DNA of 64,000 bases from positions 94,321,071 to 94,385,070 of the forward strand of contig NC_084793.1 in the NCBI RefSeq assembly GCF_963169125.1, in the 5' to 3' direction. Position 1 is the stretch's first letter; each line of letters begins with the position of its first letter. The position numbers and the translations under genes are program-made. The notes beneath the pieces are model-generated. The model was not told where the DNA came from and searched no databases. It was given only the letters and a program-made list of their open reading frames with translations. The DNA is from Humulus lupulus (Eukaryota; Streptophyta; Magnoliopsida; Rosales; Cannabaceae). Shown piece by piece: positions 12,015 to 25,200 of the stretch.

Positions 12015-13858
12015 TGTTAGGAAAACTTATACAGGATCTTTATTTATTTTCATGTAGATCTAATATTAAACAAGTTAATATGAGACAACCTAGAACATGT
12101 TTCTAAAATTGAATTCAAAGAGAAATAATAATAAGAGTATGTACATTATACGCAGCGGAATAATAGAGTCATTCCTTCAGTTTCTCTAACTCTTGTATAC
12201 TTTCTGTCGCAGAGTATTACCAAGAAACTGAACTGATCTTCAATTTTCTTCACAACCTTCCAAAGTATCCTTGGAATCACCTAGACTAGGGTGGGAAATT
12301 CTCAACACATGAGATAGATACAAAGAGAAGAAGAGAAAAGAACAATAAGGCTTAGAAAATGACTTATGTTTAGAGAGAATCTAAAACCTATCAAAAACTT
12401 GTGTTTCCACTTGTGATTTCAACTCTCTCTTAGCACTCCTTTTATAGATTCAATTAGGTCATTTATTTAATTAAAAAAATCAATAAAATAATAGTCAATT
12501 AACAGCCCTAGGTCGAAATTATCATGGGCTTTAGGCCCGTGAAATTTCTCATTTGATTATAAGCCCATTGGACTTAAAATCAAAGCATGTATTATTTTCT
12601 ATTGATTTAATTAATTAAATAATTATTTAAATCCTTTATCAAATTAATTATTTATAATTTGAACCTTGATTTAGATTTATTTATTAATTTAGATACCAAT
12701 TTATCTTAATTAATAAATCTGCCATAATTTCTCTTTTCTTCTCTAAATTACATAACTTTATGAAACTATCCAAAATTGACCTGGTCAACTTTGATAATTT
12801 TAATTGATAATTAAGTCAATTAATTGAGACTATATAGATGATTTTATCCAAGGTACAATGGGGACCATGGGCCTATGAAATCAAGCTCCAATAAGTTATC
12901 ATAAATCTAACAAATAAATTTACTAACTTATTAATTCTTCATGACTCCACTAAAGACTCGAAATTATACTCTTGAATTCATAGAACACTTTATAACAAAT
13001 ATAGATACGCTATTAATTATCCATTGTTACAACCATAATTGTCACTCAATCATTTATAGACAATCTACAATGAGATGGGACTAAAATACTGTTTTACCCC
13101 TCATTGTATTTTATCCTTAAAACACTTAGTTCCTTGTAAATGTTATTTTAGCAAACTAATACTAATACTTGAAATGAGATCTCTATCATTTAGCACCCTG
13201 AACCAAACTAAAATGAAACCATCATTTCACTTCTTCATCAGAAGCTATAGATGTTCATATCTATGATTAACACTCCGACTCAATTATACTACCAAGTTCC
13301 CAAGATGTAAGTATGGGCTAGTCCGTAGGGTAAGCTGGTAACGAACAAGTCAAAGAACTCAAATAATACAATCAGTTAGAATACTAACCACTCAGAATTG
13401 AGATTGAATTGACCTATGGTCAACTATATGATATGACTATAATAACGATATGTTTACTTATCCTATCAATTGTCAATATCGTTCCAGTCCGATGTTACAA
13501 ATACATCTGATCTTATCTATTTTGCTAATGTTCTTGAAAGAACATAACACTACAACGTGTAAGTAGAACATATCGTAGATTGGCAAGTCAATATAAATCT
13601 TGTGCACTGACTAATCTTAGGACTAACTTATGTTTGAACATATAATCATATTTATATTCCACTGTGATTACGTCACTATAAATATGATTAGCTTCATGCT
13701 CGAGATTGAATAGAAGTTTATATTAAACAACTAATCATGAAAATAAAACATGTGAGCAAAGTGATTGACCATGTCAAAAAATGATTTCTATTATTTTATA
13801 TATAATAAAATGAGATTACAAAGAAATTGAGTTTTAATTAGGGCATAAAACCCCAACA
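12015..13858 (-). repeat. 5' LTR of the full-length Copia element
   Basis: The right LTR, 5' in transcription sense, from TGTTAGGAAAAC to ATAAAACCCCAACA on the plus strand. A minus-strand TATA box is at 12440-12446. The length of 1844 bp compares with 1860 bp for the partner. Confidence 0.93.
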
Positions 13859-13863
13859 GATAC

Positions 13864-14804
13864 CCCAGCCTTATTTATAGAAGTTGGGGTCATTAATGTT
13901 AATCATCTATCATTAATACAAAATTCCCCCATTCTGGGGTGTTAATGTTGAATTAATACAAAAGGGCTGCACTAAATAGAGACTACGACCCAGGTGGATC
14001 GCACGGGCCCCATTGCAGAAAGTCGCGTACCAACTTTATGGGGAATATACCTCTGTTTGTCAGGACGTGGCGCACATTTTCCCATGTGAGGCTGCGTTGT
14101 GGGAAACATCGATTGTTGAGGGTACGAACTCGACACCACTAATCGAGGCTCACCAAAAGTTTTCAGATGATCTTCTGGTGGCCCATACCTGCAATAACTG
14201 ACACCTGGCATCTACCCCAGGTCTGAGGACCAGAATCTTAGACCTGAGAGATGGGCGAGTGAAGAGAGCCTCTCAGGACGTGGCCTCAACATGAGACATC
14301 CTCGCCCCGAGGACAAGCCTCGGGGCGTGGCCTCACTTGGAGACATCCATGACTTGGATATTGGCTCGGGATGTGCTCAGAATGTGGCCTCACCTGGAGA
14401 CATCCTCGCCTCAAGGGCAGACCTCGGAGCGTGGCCTCACTTGGAGACATCCACGATTGGGTCGGATTGGGCTTCCTCAAAGAGTTCACACTCTAAGAAC
14501 TTCAAGAATTATCTTGTTGCTAATTACTTCTATTTTCCACGTGTCGACTGGGGAAAACACGAACAACAAGGAAAATGAAAATAAAAATGGAAAACAATTC
14601 ACCAAAAAGTTAACTCTATTAATTGTCTAGTTGACATTATAAATGATGTGTTAATTTTTAAGTGGTAGGACAGCAATTGGAATAGGGAAAAGTGACAAGA
14701 AATTTCTATCCCTAATTATATGCACCCAACTGAAATTATCTTTTAATGACAATAAATAGTCTGAGTAATTGAGTATGTTACTAATAAATAAATAAGTTAT
14801 GTAT
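13864..14804 (-). repeat. Gypsy-type LTR remnant with imperfect internal repeats
   Basis: No coding region is supported. A minus-strand TATA box lies at 13869-13880. Between about 14277 and 14470 a phrase of the type GTGGCCTCACTTGGAGACATCC recurs four times with variation, as in LTR U3 regions. The motif GCACATTTTCCCATGT at about 14070 and an ACGTGTC...GAAAACA block at about 14539 recur in diverged form at 17516 and 17901, so two related LTR remnants probably flank this area. No LTR ends were fixed. Confidence 0.45.
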
Positions 14805-14813
14805 TTTTAATAA

Positions 14814-15419
14814 GGCTATTTATGATTTTTTTTTTTTTTTTGCCCTCTCAAGTATGACCTACACATTATTGTGCCCCCTGATTTTTTCAGGTCGTTAAAA
14901 ATTCCCCCCGAACTATTCACAGTTTTGTAAAGTGGTACTTCCTTCCAATTTTGTCCAATATGGCTAACGACATGCTAACATGGCTCTCTGCTTGCTGGTG
15001 TGTCTTGGGCACGTCAGCGCCACATGTGTATTATTAAAAAAATTAATTTAAAAATATTAAAAATCTCTTTTTTTATTAAAAATTAATAAAGTTAAAATAA
15101 ATCATAGTTTATAAAGAAAAAAAAGTTAATTTTGTAAGACTTGATTTAACTTAAAATTATTTTTAGTGTAATGATTTATTTTAAATTAATTAATTTTTAA
15201 TAAAAAAATTAATATTTTTTAAGTACACATGTGGCGCTTACGTGGCCAGGACACATCAGCAAACAAAGAACCACGTCATCATGTCGTTAGCCACATTGGA
15301 CAAAAGTCCCACTTTACAACGTTGTGAATAGTTTTAGGGGAATTTTTAATGGCCTAAAAAAATCAGGGGGCACAATAATATATAGGTCATAGTTCGGGGG
15401 GCAAAAATCATAAATAGCC
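14814..15419. mobile_element. Mutator-like foldback element (MITE), 606 bp
   Basis: Long terminal inverted repeats of about 200 bp meet around an AT-rich centre. The left end GGCTATTTATGATTTT is mirrored at the right end (AAAATCATAAATAGCC), with the inner blocks GCCCCCTGATTTTTT and the matching AAAAAATCAGGGGGC. A perfect 9-bp target duplication TTTTAATAA lies at 14805-14813 and 15420-15428. Nine-base duplications and long inverted ends are diagnostic of the Mutator superfamily. It has no coding capacity and would need a transposase in trans. Confidence 0.92.
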
Positions 15420-15630
15420 TTTTAATAATCATTCTTCTTTGTTTTGTGGCATGTTATACTTTCTTATTTATTTGTTTAATTTTATTTTCTTTAAAAACAA
15501 AGTCTGCATACTTTTCATGTAAAAATATTTTCGACAAGGATAAAGTAATCATTAGACAAGAAAAAAGGCTAAGACTAACGGGGGCAGGGTCAATATTCAT
15601 CGAGACCTTATCCCTATCCAACCCTAAAGC

Positions 15631-17473
15631 TGTTAGGAAAACTTATACAGTATCTTTATTTATTTTCATGTAGATCTAATATTAAACAAGTTAATATGAG
15701 ACAACCTAGAACTTGTTTCTAAAATTGAATTCAAAGAGAAATAATGATAAGAGTACTTACATTATACACAACGGAATAATAGAGCCTTTCCTTCAGTTTC
15801 CCTAACCCTTGTATCCTTTCTGTCATTGAGTATTACCAAGAAACTGAACCGATCTTCAATTTTCTTCACAACCTTCCAAAGTATCCTTGGAATCACCTAG
15901 ACTAGGGTGGGAAATTCTTAACACATGAGATAAATATAGAGAGAAGAAGAGAAAAGAACAATAAGGCTTAGAAAATGACTTATGTTTAGAGAGAATCTAA
16001 AACCTATCAGAAACTTGTGTGTTCAACTTGTGATTTCAACTCTCTCTTAGTACTCCTTTTATAGACTCATTTAGGTCATTTATTTAATTAAAAATTAATA
16101 AAATAATAGTCAATTAATAGCCCTAGGTCAAAATTATCATGGACTTTAGGCCCGTGAAATTTCTCATTTGATTATAAGCTCATTAGACATAAAATCAAGG
16201 TATGTATTTTTTATATTGATTTAATTAATTAAATAATTATTTAAATCCTTTATCAAATTAATTATTTATAATTTGAACCTTGATTTAAACTTATTTATTA
16301 ATTTAGATACAAATTTATCTTAATTAATAAATCTACCCTAATTTCTCTTTTCTTCTCTAAATTACACAACTCTGTGAAACTATCCAAAATTAACCTCGTC
16401 AACTTTGATCATTCTAATTGATAATTAAATCAGTTAATTGAGACTATCTAGATGATTTTATCCAAGGTACAATGGGGACCATAGGCCTAGGAAATCAAGC
16501 TCCAATAAGTTGTCATAAATCTAACAAATAAATTTACTGAGTTATTAATTCCTCGTGACTCCACTAAAGACTCAGAATTGAACTCTTGAATTCATACAAC
16601 GCTCTATAAAAAATATAGATATGCTATTAATTATCCATTGTTACAACCATAATTGTTACTCAATCATTTATAGACGGTCTACAATGAGATGGGACTAAAA
16701 TACTGTTTTACCCCTCATTGTAGTTTATCCTTAAAACACTTAGTTCCTTGTAAATGATATTTCAGTAAACTAATATTAATTACTGAAATGAGATCTCTAT
16801 CATTTAGCACCTTGAACCAAACTAAAAGAAACCATCATTTCACTTCTTCATCAGAAGCTATAGATGTTCATATCTATGATTAACACTCCCATATACTACC
16901 GAGTTCTCAAGATGTAAGTATGGGCTAGTCCGTAAGGTAAGCTGGTAACGAACAAGTCAAAGAACTCAAATTATACAATCAGATAGAATACTAACCACTC
17001 AGAATTGAGATTGAATTGACCAATAGTCAACTATATGATATGACTAGAATAGATAGTAAAGGTATGTTTACTTATCCTATCAACTGTCAATATCGGTCCA
17101 ATCCGATGTAACAAATACATCCAATCTTACCTACTTTCCTAATGTTTTGGAAAGCACATAAAACTACAATGTGTAAGTAGATCATATCGTAGATTGGCAA
17201 GTCAGTGTAAATCCTGTGCACTGACTAATCTTAGGACTAACTTATGTTTGAACATATAATCATATTTATATTCCACTGTGATTACGTCACTATAAATATG
17301 ATTAGCTATATGCTCTGGATTTAATAGAAGGTTATATTAAACAAATAATCATGAAAGTAAAACATGTGAGCAAAGTGATTGACCAAGTCAAAAAATGATT
17401 TCTATTCTTTTATTGATAATAAATGAGATTACAAAGAAATTGGGTTTTAATTAGGGAATAAAACCCCCCAACA
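15631..17473 (-). mobile_element. Solo LTR of the Angela-like Copia family, copy 2
   Basis: A 1843-bp LTR of the same family as 521-2357 and 2723-13858, with intact termini (TGTTAGGAAAAC ... CCCCAACA) and a perfect 5-bp target duplication AAAGC at 15626-15630 and 17474-17478. A minus-strand TATA box is at 16057-16063. No internal region remains, so it arose by recombination between the two LTRs of a former full element. Confidence 0.95.
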
Positions 17474-17478
17474 AAAGC

Positions 17479-18440
17479 AACCCTAGCAAGTTCAAGTGTA
17501 GCATTGCCTTCTCTATGCACATTTTCCCATGTCTATCGGCATCGTGAGACATCCTATTTGCCGCTTGTACGGGATCAACACCATGATCTCTTTGACAGTG
17601 TCAGAAGGTTGTCTGTGGTCGAGTGTGTCTCTTTGCTTGACACTTAGCAACTGCTCTCCCACTCTGGAGAAGGGTTCTCACATGGTCGGAGGGAGTGATC
17701 TTGGAGGAGGTTATCACATCATGAAACTTGGAACACTACTCTTTGACAAGGTTCTCGGGAGGTAATGCTTTCGGAGGATGTACTCCTCGAGTGGTTGTAA
17801 ACGATGATATGCATTGGACTCAATTCTCATGGATGCTTAAATAACTTCCGTGGAGCCTTAAACGGCTTCCATGGAGCCTTAATCACTCTTTGATTTATGA
17901 CACGTGTCAATTGGTGAAAACATGGGCAACATATCTAAATTTTGAAGTCATCATGAACTATTGTTCACGTTATTTGGGTCTTTTAATTCACTCGTTAGGG
18001 TTTGTCATAATTATCAGGCTAAAAGCTTTTGTTTTGGGGCTAATTGATATAGATGGTTGAGGACATGATTCACAGAAGATTGAATTATGGCCGATTACTT
18101 AAGTGTTAATTTTGGAACTGAACAGTTTGAGTCCTCTATTTAATTTTAAGAAACTCGGGGTCCATTGTTGAATGAAGAACACTCTCTCCCTAAACCTTGG
18201 GATAAAAATAAAATTTATGAAAAAAATAATTAATATTTAACAAACCAAATTACATGTGCTTGCAAGCATAAATTTAAAATTAATACAAGAAAAGATTTGT
18301 ATGCATTATCTTATATAAAAACAAAAAACATGTACAAGCTAACACAATTCTAACATTGTTCCACCAATAGATAAATTAATGTTCCAGTTTCATTAAAAAC
18401 ATATTAGCTCCCACCTCTATAAATTAATGCTTAAAAAATA
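17479..18440. other. Noncoding, probable diverged LTR remnant
   Basis: No gene is supported. The first 450 bp share short blocks with 14000-14580 (see that entry). The rest is AT-rich and featureless to me. The reading frame at 17529-17765 has no recognisable protein features and lies within the LTR-like part. Confidence 0.4.
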
Positions 18441-18450
18441 AAAATCATAT

Positions 18451-18740
18451 GCTAGTGGAAGGATTAGCTATGTTACTAGCAGCAAAGATAGCTCATTCCC
18501 AACCATGAAGGTATATAGAACCATCTTGATGTTGTTATCCTTGAAGACATTAGAAGGCAATTTCTTCATCTGAGCATTGTCTTCAACCATTGGGAAGTAT
18601 CCAAGATTGATAGGGAGGCTAATTATATGGCTCATAATTTAGCAAAGTATGTTCTCCATTTTGGAATCGAAGGAGATATCAACCGGAAGAAATGTGGAGA
18701 GTCAATTCTCAACAATTACAAGGCTCAGTATCCCCCATAA
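18451..18740 (+). pseudogene. RNase H-like domain relic, probably from a LINE
   Basis: Two pieces in different frames. The first reads LVEGLAMLLAAKIAHSQP then stop; the second reads HWEVSKIDREANYMAHNLAK and continues FGIEGDINRKK, ending with a stop at 18738-18740. The DREANYMAHNLAK block is the typical C-terminal helix of the plant RVT_3/RNase H-like domain found at the 3' end of L1-type LINEs and in related host genes. A frame change and stops in the middle mark it as dead. No flanking reverse transcriptase is present, and no poly(A) tail or target duplication was found. Confidence 0.65.
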
Positions 18741-19640
18741 CAAGGGTCATTGTATGTGTTGTTTCTGTGACCCTTAGGCCTTTTCTGGGGTAATTTTTTA
18801 TTCTCGTACTTGCTACTCTTGTTACCGTGTTTCTTATTATTGTGTAATGTTGTTTCTTCTTCATCCACTGTTTTGTGATTCATCCCTCAAGTAATGGTCT
18901 CATTACATTTTAGGGTTCCATTGAGGTATGAAGCTCTGCAATCCTTTTTTTTTATTTCCTTTGTTTTTCTTCTGCGTAGGGTTGCTTGTATGGAAATGCC
19001 CTTGTTTGTAATGTTGTTTTTTGTTACAATCAATTTATGTGTTCCTAGATACGGGGGACAGGATCCGCCAGAGTAGTGGCAGCACTATTCTGAATAACAG
19101 CGTACATTCTGTATGTAACCTCTTCTGCAGGTTAATTGAGGAGACAAAACCCCATGTTTCTCGGGGTGATATCAATGTCGAGGACAGTTTATCATACCCA
19201 GCTCGGCTGCCCAATCTGGGTTCATTTACCAACATCCTGGTCCATTTACCAGGACTCTGGTTCGTTTACCAGAACCTGGGTTCATCCACTATCGTCTCGG
19301 TCCATTCTTAGACTCGGATACATCCTCCTTATTCGCATCCTGGACGACACCTTGTACTGGGTCCGGGAAGACGAAACATGCCAAATTCATTGTCCTGGCT
19401 TATCCGGCACGGGGATGTCCAATGGATAATGTTGGGCTTACTGATGTTTGGGCCACCAGGATTCACTCCTTCCCCTTTCATTGGGTTCAATCTAGGCCTC
19501 GGATCCCTGCAGGATAGCCCATGGACTTAGGGTGTCATGCCGGGATAACAGATGGCTTTGCCGAAATTGGGAGAGGAGGAGGGCAGAGAAAAAGAGAAGA
19601 AAATAATGTGGAGAGCACGTGAGTAAGGGGTTAAAAAATC
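18741..19640. other. Noncoding with short tandem TTTACCA-type repeats
   Basis: No gene is supported. At about 19210-19290 a 25-26 bp phrase around GGTTCATTTACCA recurs three to four times. The surrounding 19140-19560 has raised GC and the style of an LTR U3 region, but no ends were identified. Confidence 0.35.
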
Positions 19641-19644
19641 TAGT

Positions 19645-21118
19645 GAAATTTGCGACATAAATACCTACATAGTTTGGTTTGTTGCACTTACATGCTTATG
19701 TAAAAAATTTGGTAGCAAAAATACCTACCATTAATCTTTTGGTGTGGACGTTGGTCCTGATCGTTAAGTGTGTCAAGAGGTACACGTGTCGTCATCCGAT
19801 TGGATCAAATTAATTTTAATTTATTAAATATGTTAAAAGCCATTAACAATTATTTTTAAAAATCTAATTAATTTTAAAATAAAAAAATCAATAAACTAAA
19901 AATTAATCATATAAAAAACTTAAAATCTAAATCTAAAAAAAAACAAGTTGTTACGTTGTTAATCTTCAACCTCGAGACCCAATTATCCCACGCCCATTAA
20001 AAACACATTTGTATTTGCTTCTATTGTTGTTGTAACTCCTATTGTTGTTATACTGTGAGCCAATGGAAGTTTTCTTGACTTGAGAAACATTTTCCATAGG
20101 TCCATTAAAATCAAGAAGAGTCATTTCATAAATGGAGACATTAACCAGCAAAAGAAAAATGCAGAGAGAAAAGTTTGAAAGAAAAGAATCTCAGTTAATA
20201 ATGAGTTTACTATTGCATTAGTATTTATAGAAAACATTGAATATACCGAAATTTTTAATTCAAACCCAATTAGACCCAAACTCCAGATCTGATATACCCA
20301 TTAACACACAAGATTCAGGTCTAACAATGTTCAATTTCAAATTAATTAAAGCCAAAATCATAAACACACCAAGAAACATACAAATCACAGCCCTTTCATG
20401 ACATTCAAAAAATTCTAAAATCAAACCCAAGAAAAACTCAAATCAGTATTAACTCCTTGCGTCATAGCTAAAAAATCAAAAGCCAAAATCAACAAAAAAA
20501 GTCATAGAACCTACAAATGGATAATTCTGTCCTCGGCCTCGCGCTGTCTTCTTCAACTTGTAGATGCAAAGATCGTGTCTTCTTCGCGCGTCCAGCGATA
20601 TCCGTGTTCGTCATTGCACAAATTGGTTCGTATCTGTTGTAGCGCAATAGAGACGAGGCCCATGGAGACATTAACCTTGCCTGGGTTGGGCTAGATCGAC
20701 ATCAAGGGAGGTCGAAGTTCTGTGGAGATGGAGTCGAGAGGTTGAAGATAAACTTTATCTTTTTTAGTTTAATCAATTTTTCTTGTTTTGTTTTACAGTA
20801 AAATTTTAATTGATTTATTAATTTTTTTTTATTATTTTAAATTAATTAATTTAATTTTAAATTTAATATTATGTTTTTTTTAATTGATTTTAATTTATTT
20901 AAGTTTGTTAAATAGATTTTTATAATATTTAATTTTAAAAAAAAAATTAGTCGTAAAGTAGTCACGCTACTACGTAAGTCTAGTTAGATTTAACAGACAG
21001 AAACCAATATCTGCACCAAAAAAGTAATATAGATATTTTTAGGGCAAAATTTTTTTACATAAGCATAAGCATTTAAGTGAAAAAAACTAAACTAATAAGT
21101 ATTTATGCTGCAAATTTC
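19645..21118. mobile_element. Foldback element with internal unrelated sequence, possibly Pack-MULE-like
   Basis: The outer about 150 bp on each side are inverted copies at roughly three-quarters identity. The left arm begins GAAATTTGCGACATAAATAC and the right arm, reverse-complemented, reads GAAATTTGCAGCATAAATAC, followed on both sides by a CACTTA.ATGCTTATG block and TTTTTTGGTG. Next come AT-rich inner arms, then a non-repeated core (about 19960-20740) of more gene-like composition. No clear target duplication was found, so the superfamily is not fixed. Core reading frames are short and unrecognised. Confidence 0.65.
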
Positions 21119-22290
21119 CCAAAAGTTTATTAGCATGCTCCACCCCCAAGTAAACCCTTTACCCCGTATCCATCTAAACCAATCAATTTGCAAGAAGAAT
21201 GCGTCAGGCCCTCACTTACGAAAAATCCTATATACATTTAAAAGAAATGAAAGTCAAAGTCATCAACATGTGGATTCTATTTGTGTCCTAAGAGAGGAGA
21301 AACCGAGCAAATTAGCGGTTGGTCACGGAAAGTAGTGGGACTAACAAGTAGCAACCACACGTACAAGAACATTAACGTGTGCTGTCGCTGACTTAACTAG
21401 TCAATAAGTCAAAATATAAAGACCATATAACAACCAATAATTAAAAATAAAAACAAAAATAGAAAAAACAATAAATTATGAAACAAAACTTCTCTCATCC
21501 AGCTTGATTTAGCTTTACCATCCAAGTGTCAAAAAAAAAATTGATGCTGAATGACACTAAAAGGGATGAATTTGTGATGTGGCACACTTGCTAATCAGCA
21601 AAAATTTCAATCGGCCGTTGTAACACTATGAAAGTACTTCCCTTCAGGAATGGATTGGTTTCATTATTCCAAATCTGATATGTGCAAAATGGGATTCTGT
21701 AATTTTCGTTTGCATGCCATAATAACCAAATATGAACTTCCATTATTAGATTGCATTTTCAATTTATGTTCATCCACTCACCTTGTAGATTTGAATAATC
21801 AAACAATGAAATGAAGTAGAACAAAATAACAACACCCAGGTAAAAAGTAGATTCGTTTGTGTAGTCAGAAACAGTACGAGCATATTTAGAATAAATTTTG
21901 GCACAATCTACTTAATCAATAGCGATCAGGTCAATTACATTATATACATATAAATTTCCTTTTGCCTCAAGGAAAAAAGAGTTCTTGTATTATACAGCTA
22001 ATTTGTAAAAAGAAAGGGGGCATTTTTTTTCTTTTTTTGGTTTTTTTTTCTCCTTTTCTGATACATGACTTGACATAGAAGACCACAACAGGTTGCAAAA
22101 AAATATGCCAAATAAGAAGTCAAAACCAGCTAAGTAATAATATCTCTTAATGACTTAAAATCTTAATCCATCAAGCTTATTACCTCCCGGGGCTGCCTCC
22201 TCGAACTCATTGGTAGTAGTAGTGGTAAAAGAAATGGATCGGGTTGTAATGTTAGCATAAGAGTGAGTGGTAGTCAAAATCAGATCAGTT
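21119..22290. other. 3' flank and probable 3' UTR of the QWRF gene
   Basis: No gene is supported. The part nearest the QWRF stop codon (down to roughly 21900) is the likely 3' untranslated region on the minus strand. It includes a strong T-rich run at about 22021-22055. The poly(A) site cannot be placed from sequence alone. Confidence 0.45.
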
Positions 22291-25200
22291 CTACACACGT
22301 GTTGTCAGGCTGCTCGTAGTTGGTACACGATTTAGTTGTATTATATGTGTTCTCAAGCTACAATCCTTGACCTGTTTTAACCATTTATGAAGAAAATCTA
22401 TTCATGTTTCTTTCCAAAAACAAATAAAAGAGTCAAAGAGAAGACTAGCTTTGGAGGAAGTTGATGTAAGGCACACTTACCTGCATGGCTGCTACTGTGG
22501 ACAAAAAATCTTTGCATTGTTCAAGCAGAAACCGTTCTTTCCCAGTTACTTTCACAAGTTCTGCCACCACCGAGTTCATTTCCTCCATCTGTAGATACAA
22601 TAAAGGTCACGAAAGGCGGCACTTAATGCTTGCTCAATGATTGAGTGGGTAAGTTGGTGCATGTGAAAATATACTGGGATTTTAATTTCTTGTGGATGTA
22701 TCTAGTCAAGAATAAAAATAAGTCAAGGAAGACTAACGGTTGTATTAGAGTCCCTCCTGTTTATGTGTTTTTAGGTTTCTGCTAAATGAAACGTCCTCCA
22801 TAGTCATAAATGTAGTTTCTCTATAAAATTTTAGCATATGTGAACTTTTGTATTATACGGCTTTTATCTTTATATATTGAAGATAAATTTAACCTAATCT
22901 TAAAGAATCTTCACCTTTAGATTCATCAGTCCAGAGAATAGCAAGAAAAAATAGAGAGAACAATTTTTTCTTTTCAGAAATTTGCCTGTTTTCTGGAAAT
23001 GGGCAAAAATATCATTTCTAAAAATGGGCCAACGATATATCATATTTCATCATATTCTAGGCACCAAAGTCATAAGAAATCTTTAACATCGCATAAAAAT
23101 CAAGGCAGCACAGTTTTTTGTTATTTTAGGTAACCCCCTCAAGTCATAGCAAATAAAATTTCTGGTATATGCCACAAATTATAAAATTTTCTGGTGCTAC
23201 CCTCCTTAAAATAGTAATTGACTAGTAAAAAAAACATTCAGAAGGAAAAAAGGCAAATTACCTTCAGAGAAAGAGAGCATATTGATGATCCCATTGCCTG
23301 CATCACATCAACGGCAGAACCCACAGCATCCTTTAAATTTTGAATGTCAGCCTGATAAGGTGTGGGACAAAAGGATTAGAAAATTTTCTTCCATCAGAAT
23401 AATGTTAAGGCTTTACATTAGAATTATTATCTCATTATCTAAGAAAATAGAAGCACAGAAAGAAGATATACTACTGTTTTCCCAACAACTGGAAGACGTA
23501 GTGTACTGGCTTTTAAGGCTTCAGTTGCTCCAAGCAAGGAACTAGAATGATCTCTATCTAGAAGGGCCCAATCTTCCAAATACGTAATCTACATTCACCA
23601 AGTAAAATAAAAATTATAAACAAAGAACATAATTTGACCAAGAAATTAGCAAATGTCAGATAAACAATTATTAAAGATTGTAGTCTGTATAATTATTATA
23701 GTAAAAAATATATATATTCTAAAGAAATTGCTTTCAAGTCCTTGCATTTTGGTTCCACAATATCTCGTGTGTGTGTATAGATACAAAAGGGAATCAGAAC
23801 GCACAATCTAAGTTCCTACCATATTGCACTAAGAGTCACCAATTAAGATTACTTTTAATAGACAAAACTTCAAATTAACAGCTACAAAAATCAAGGTTAC
23901 GAAGATGTGTAAATACATTTGCTCTAATTCTTTAATTATTGCCATTATCCAATACATGTTTAGACACAATAGCATATTGGTTCTAAGATATCGCCAAACA
24001 TAACCACATATGCATTCATATATAATTGGTATGACAAGGTGGGCTCACGAAAAATGTCCTAATTATATTTCTACAACACTATAAAGTTTGTTGCTTAAGC
24101 CCCTATATAGTAATATCTTTTATTTTATTTTTTAAGTGAAGATACTTCCAGGCAAGCCTTTAGCTTTCCTCCTTATCAAATAACAGAAACTGGTATTTTT
24201 AGACAATGGGTGTTTTAGGAACTAAGTGATTGCTATAAAAAGAAAGGAATAAACTAAGAGACATATAAAGATTTGAATCATACTTGTCCCTTGATGATGG
24301 AAGTAAGCTTCAATTTTTGCCTCAGCAATAGTAACTTGATCCTTTTAAGTGTAACAGAATGTCGTAGCTCTGAGATTGTTACCCAAGCATTCCATAAATT
24401 TTTCTGATACCAAAAAGAGGAAAAATATCATTAGATCATTGGACCCCCAACAATGCTATGGACCCAATGCTATGGACCGAAGCAACTAACTTATTTCATT
24501 GCCTCAAATAGAGCCAGAGGATGATAGGAACAAAGCTTTTCCGGACTTCAGAAAACAAGCACATGCAAATCTAAGCAAATGCAACATATGAGATACAAGG
24601 TGAAAACATATATTATACAGCTGATAATCACTGGCTCATTCTCCATGGGTAAGTTTCTATGTTTGGCAAAGTCAGACATGTTCACAAGCTCAAGTATTAT
24701 CAAAATCACAAGTTCAAAACAATTATTTTCTTCTTCTATTTTTCTTTGTTTAACTTTCTTTTGGGACTAACTAGTTCAAACAAGAAACGTAAATAATATA
24801 TTACCATCACAAATTAAGGTTCACTGTATGCATACTCTATAAGTAGCCTATGTTACATGCCAACAAAATTATGCTATAACGTCACCATTTATAGCATATG
24901 TTACTCGGAAGATGATCAAGTTTACCAACAACCCTAATTGGTTTAGCAAACAAGAACTCACGAACTTTCCTGCAATTTAAACACACTTAGAGCCATAATG
25001 TGAAATGTGTTTTCTATCTTAAAAAAGGCACTGAAGACACCAACTACCCATATATATGAGAGTAGACAATTCCCCAATCCCGTCCTCATAAGTACCAGAA
25101 ACCAAGGTGCAATCAAAAGCTCAAAAGAAAATGAATAGATGAAAAAGAAAGACAGTTCAAGATCATTTTTCTAGTCTTTCTTGATAAGATACCGCATTTT

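Larger units (their letters stand above)
2723..13858 (-). mobile_element. Full-length Copia retrotransposon, Angela-like, 11.1 kb, defective
   Basis: A structurally complete LTR retrotransposon on the minus strand. It has two LTRs (2723-4582 and 12015-13858), a tRNA-Met-type primer site inside the 5' LTR, a polypurine tract inside the 3' LTR, and a perfect 5-bp target duplication GATAC at 2718-2722 and 13859-13863. Order on the minus strand is gag, zinc knuckle, protease, integrase, a second zinc knuckle-protease-integrase copy, a deleted reverse transcriptase, then RNase H. That order (integrase before RT) is Copia. The LTR start TGTTGGGGTTTTATGCCCTA resembles BARE-1/Angela termini, and the 1.8-kb LTR size also fits; the lineage is an inference. 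Coding is broken by stops, frameshifts, an internal deletion and an internal duplication, so it cannot be autonomous. Confidence 0.95.

Noticed and set aside
14286..14630. Paired frames on both strands around 14.3-14.6 kb
   Set aside because: They follow the imperfect internal repeats of an LTR remnant and have no protein similarity that I recognise.
19966..20151. 61-codon minus-strand frame with an Asn-rich stretch
   Set aside because: It is short, starts and ends in the core of a foldback element and shows no recognised domain; kept only as part of the possible captured sequence.
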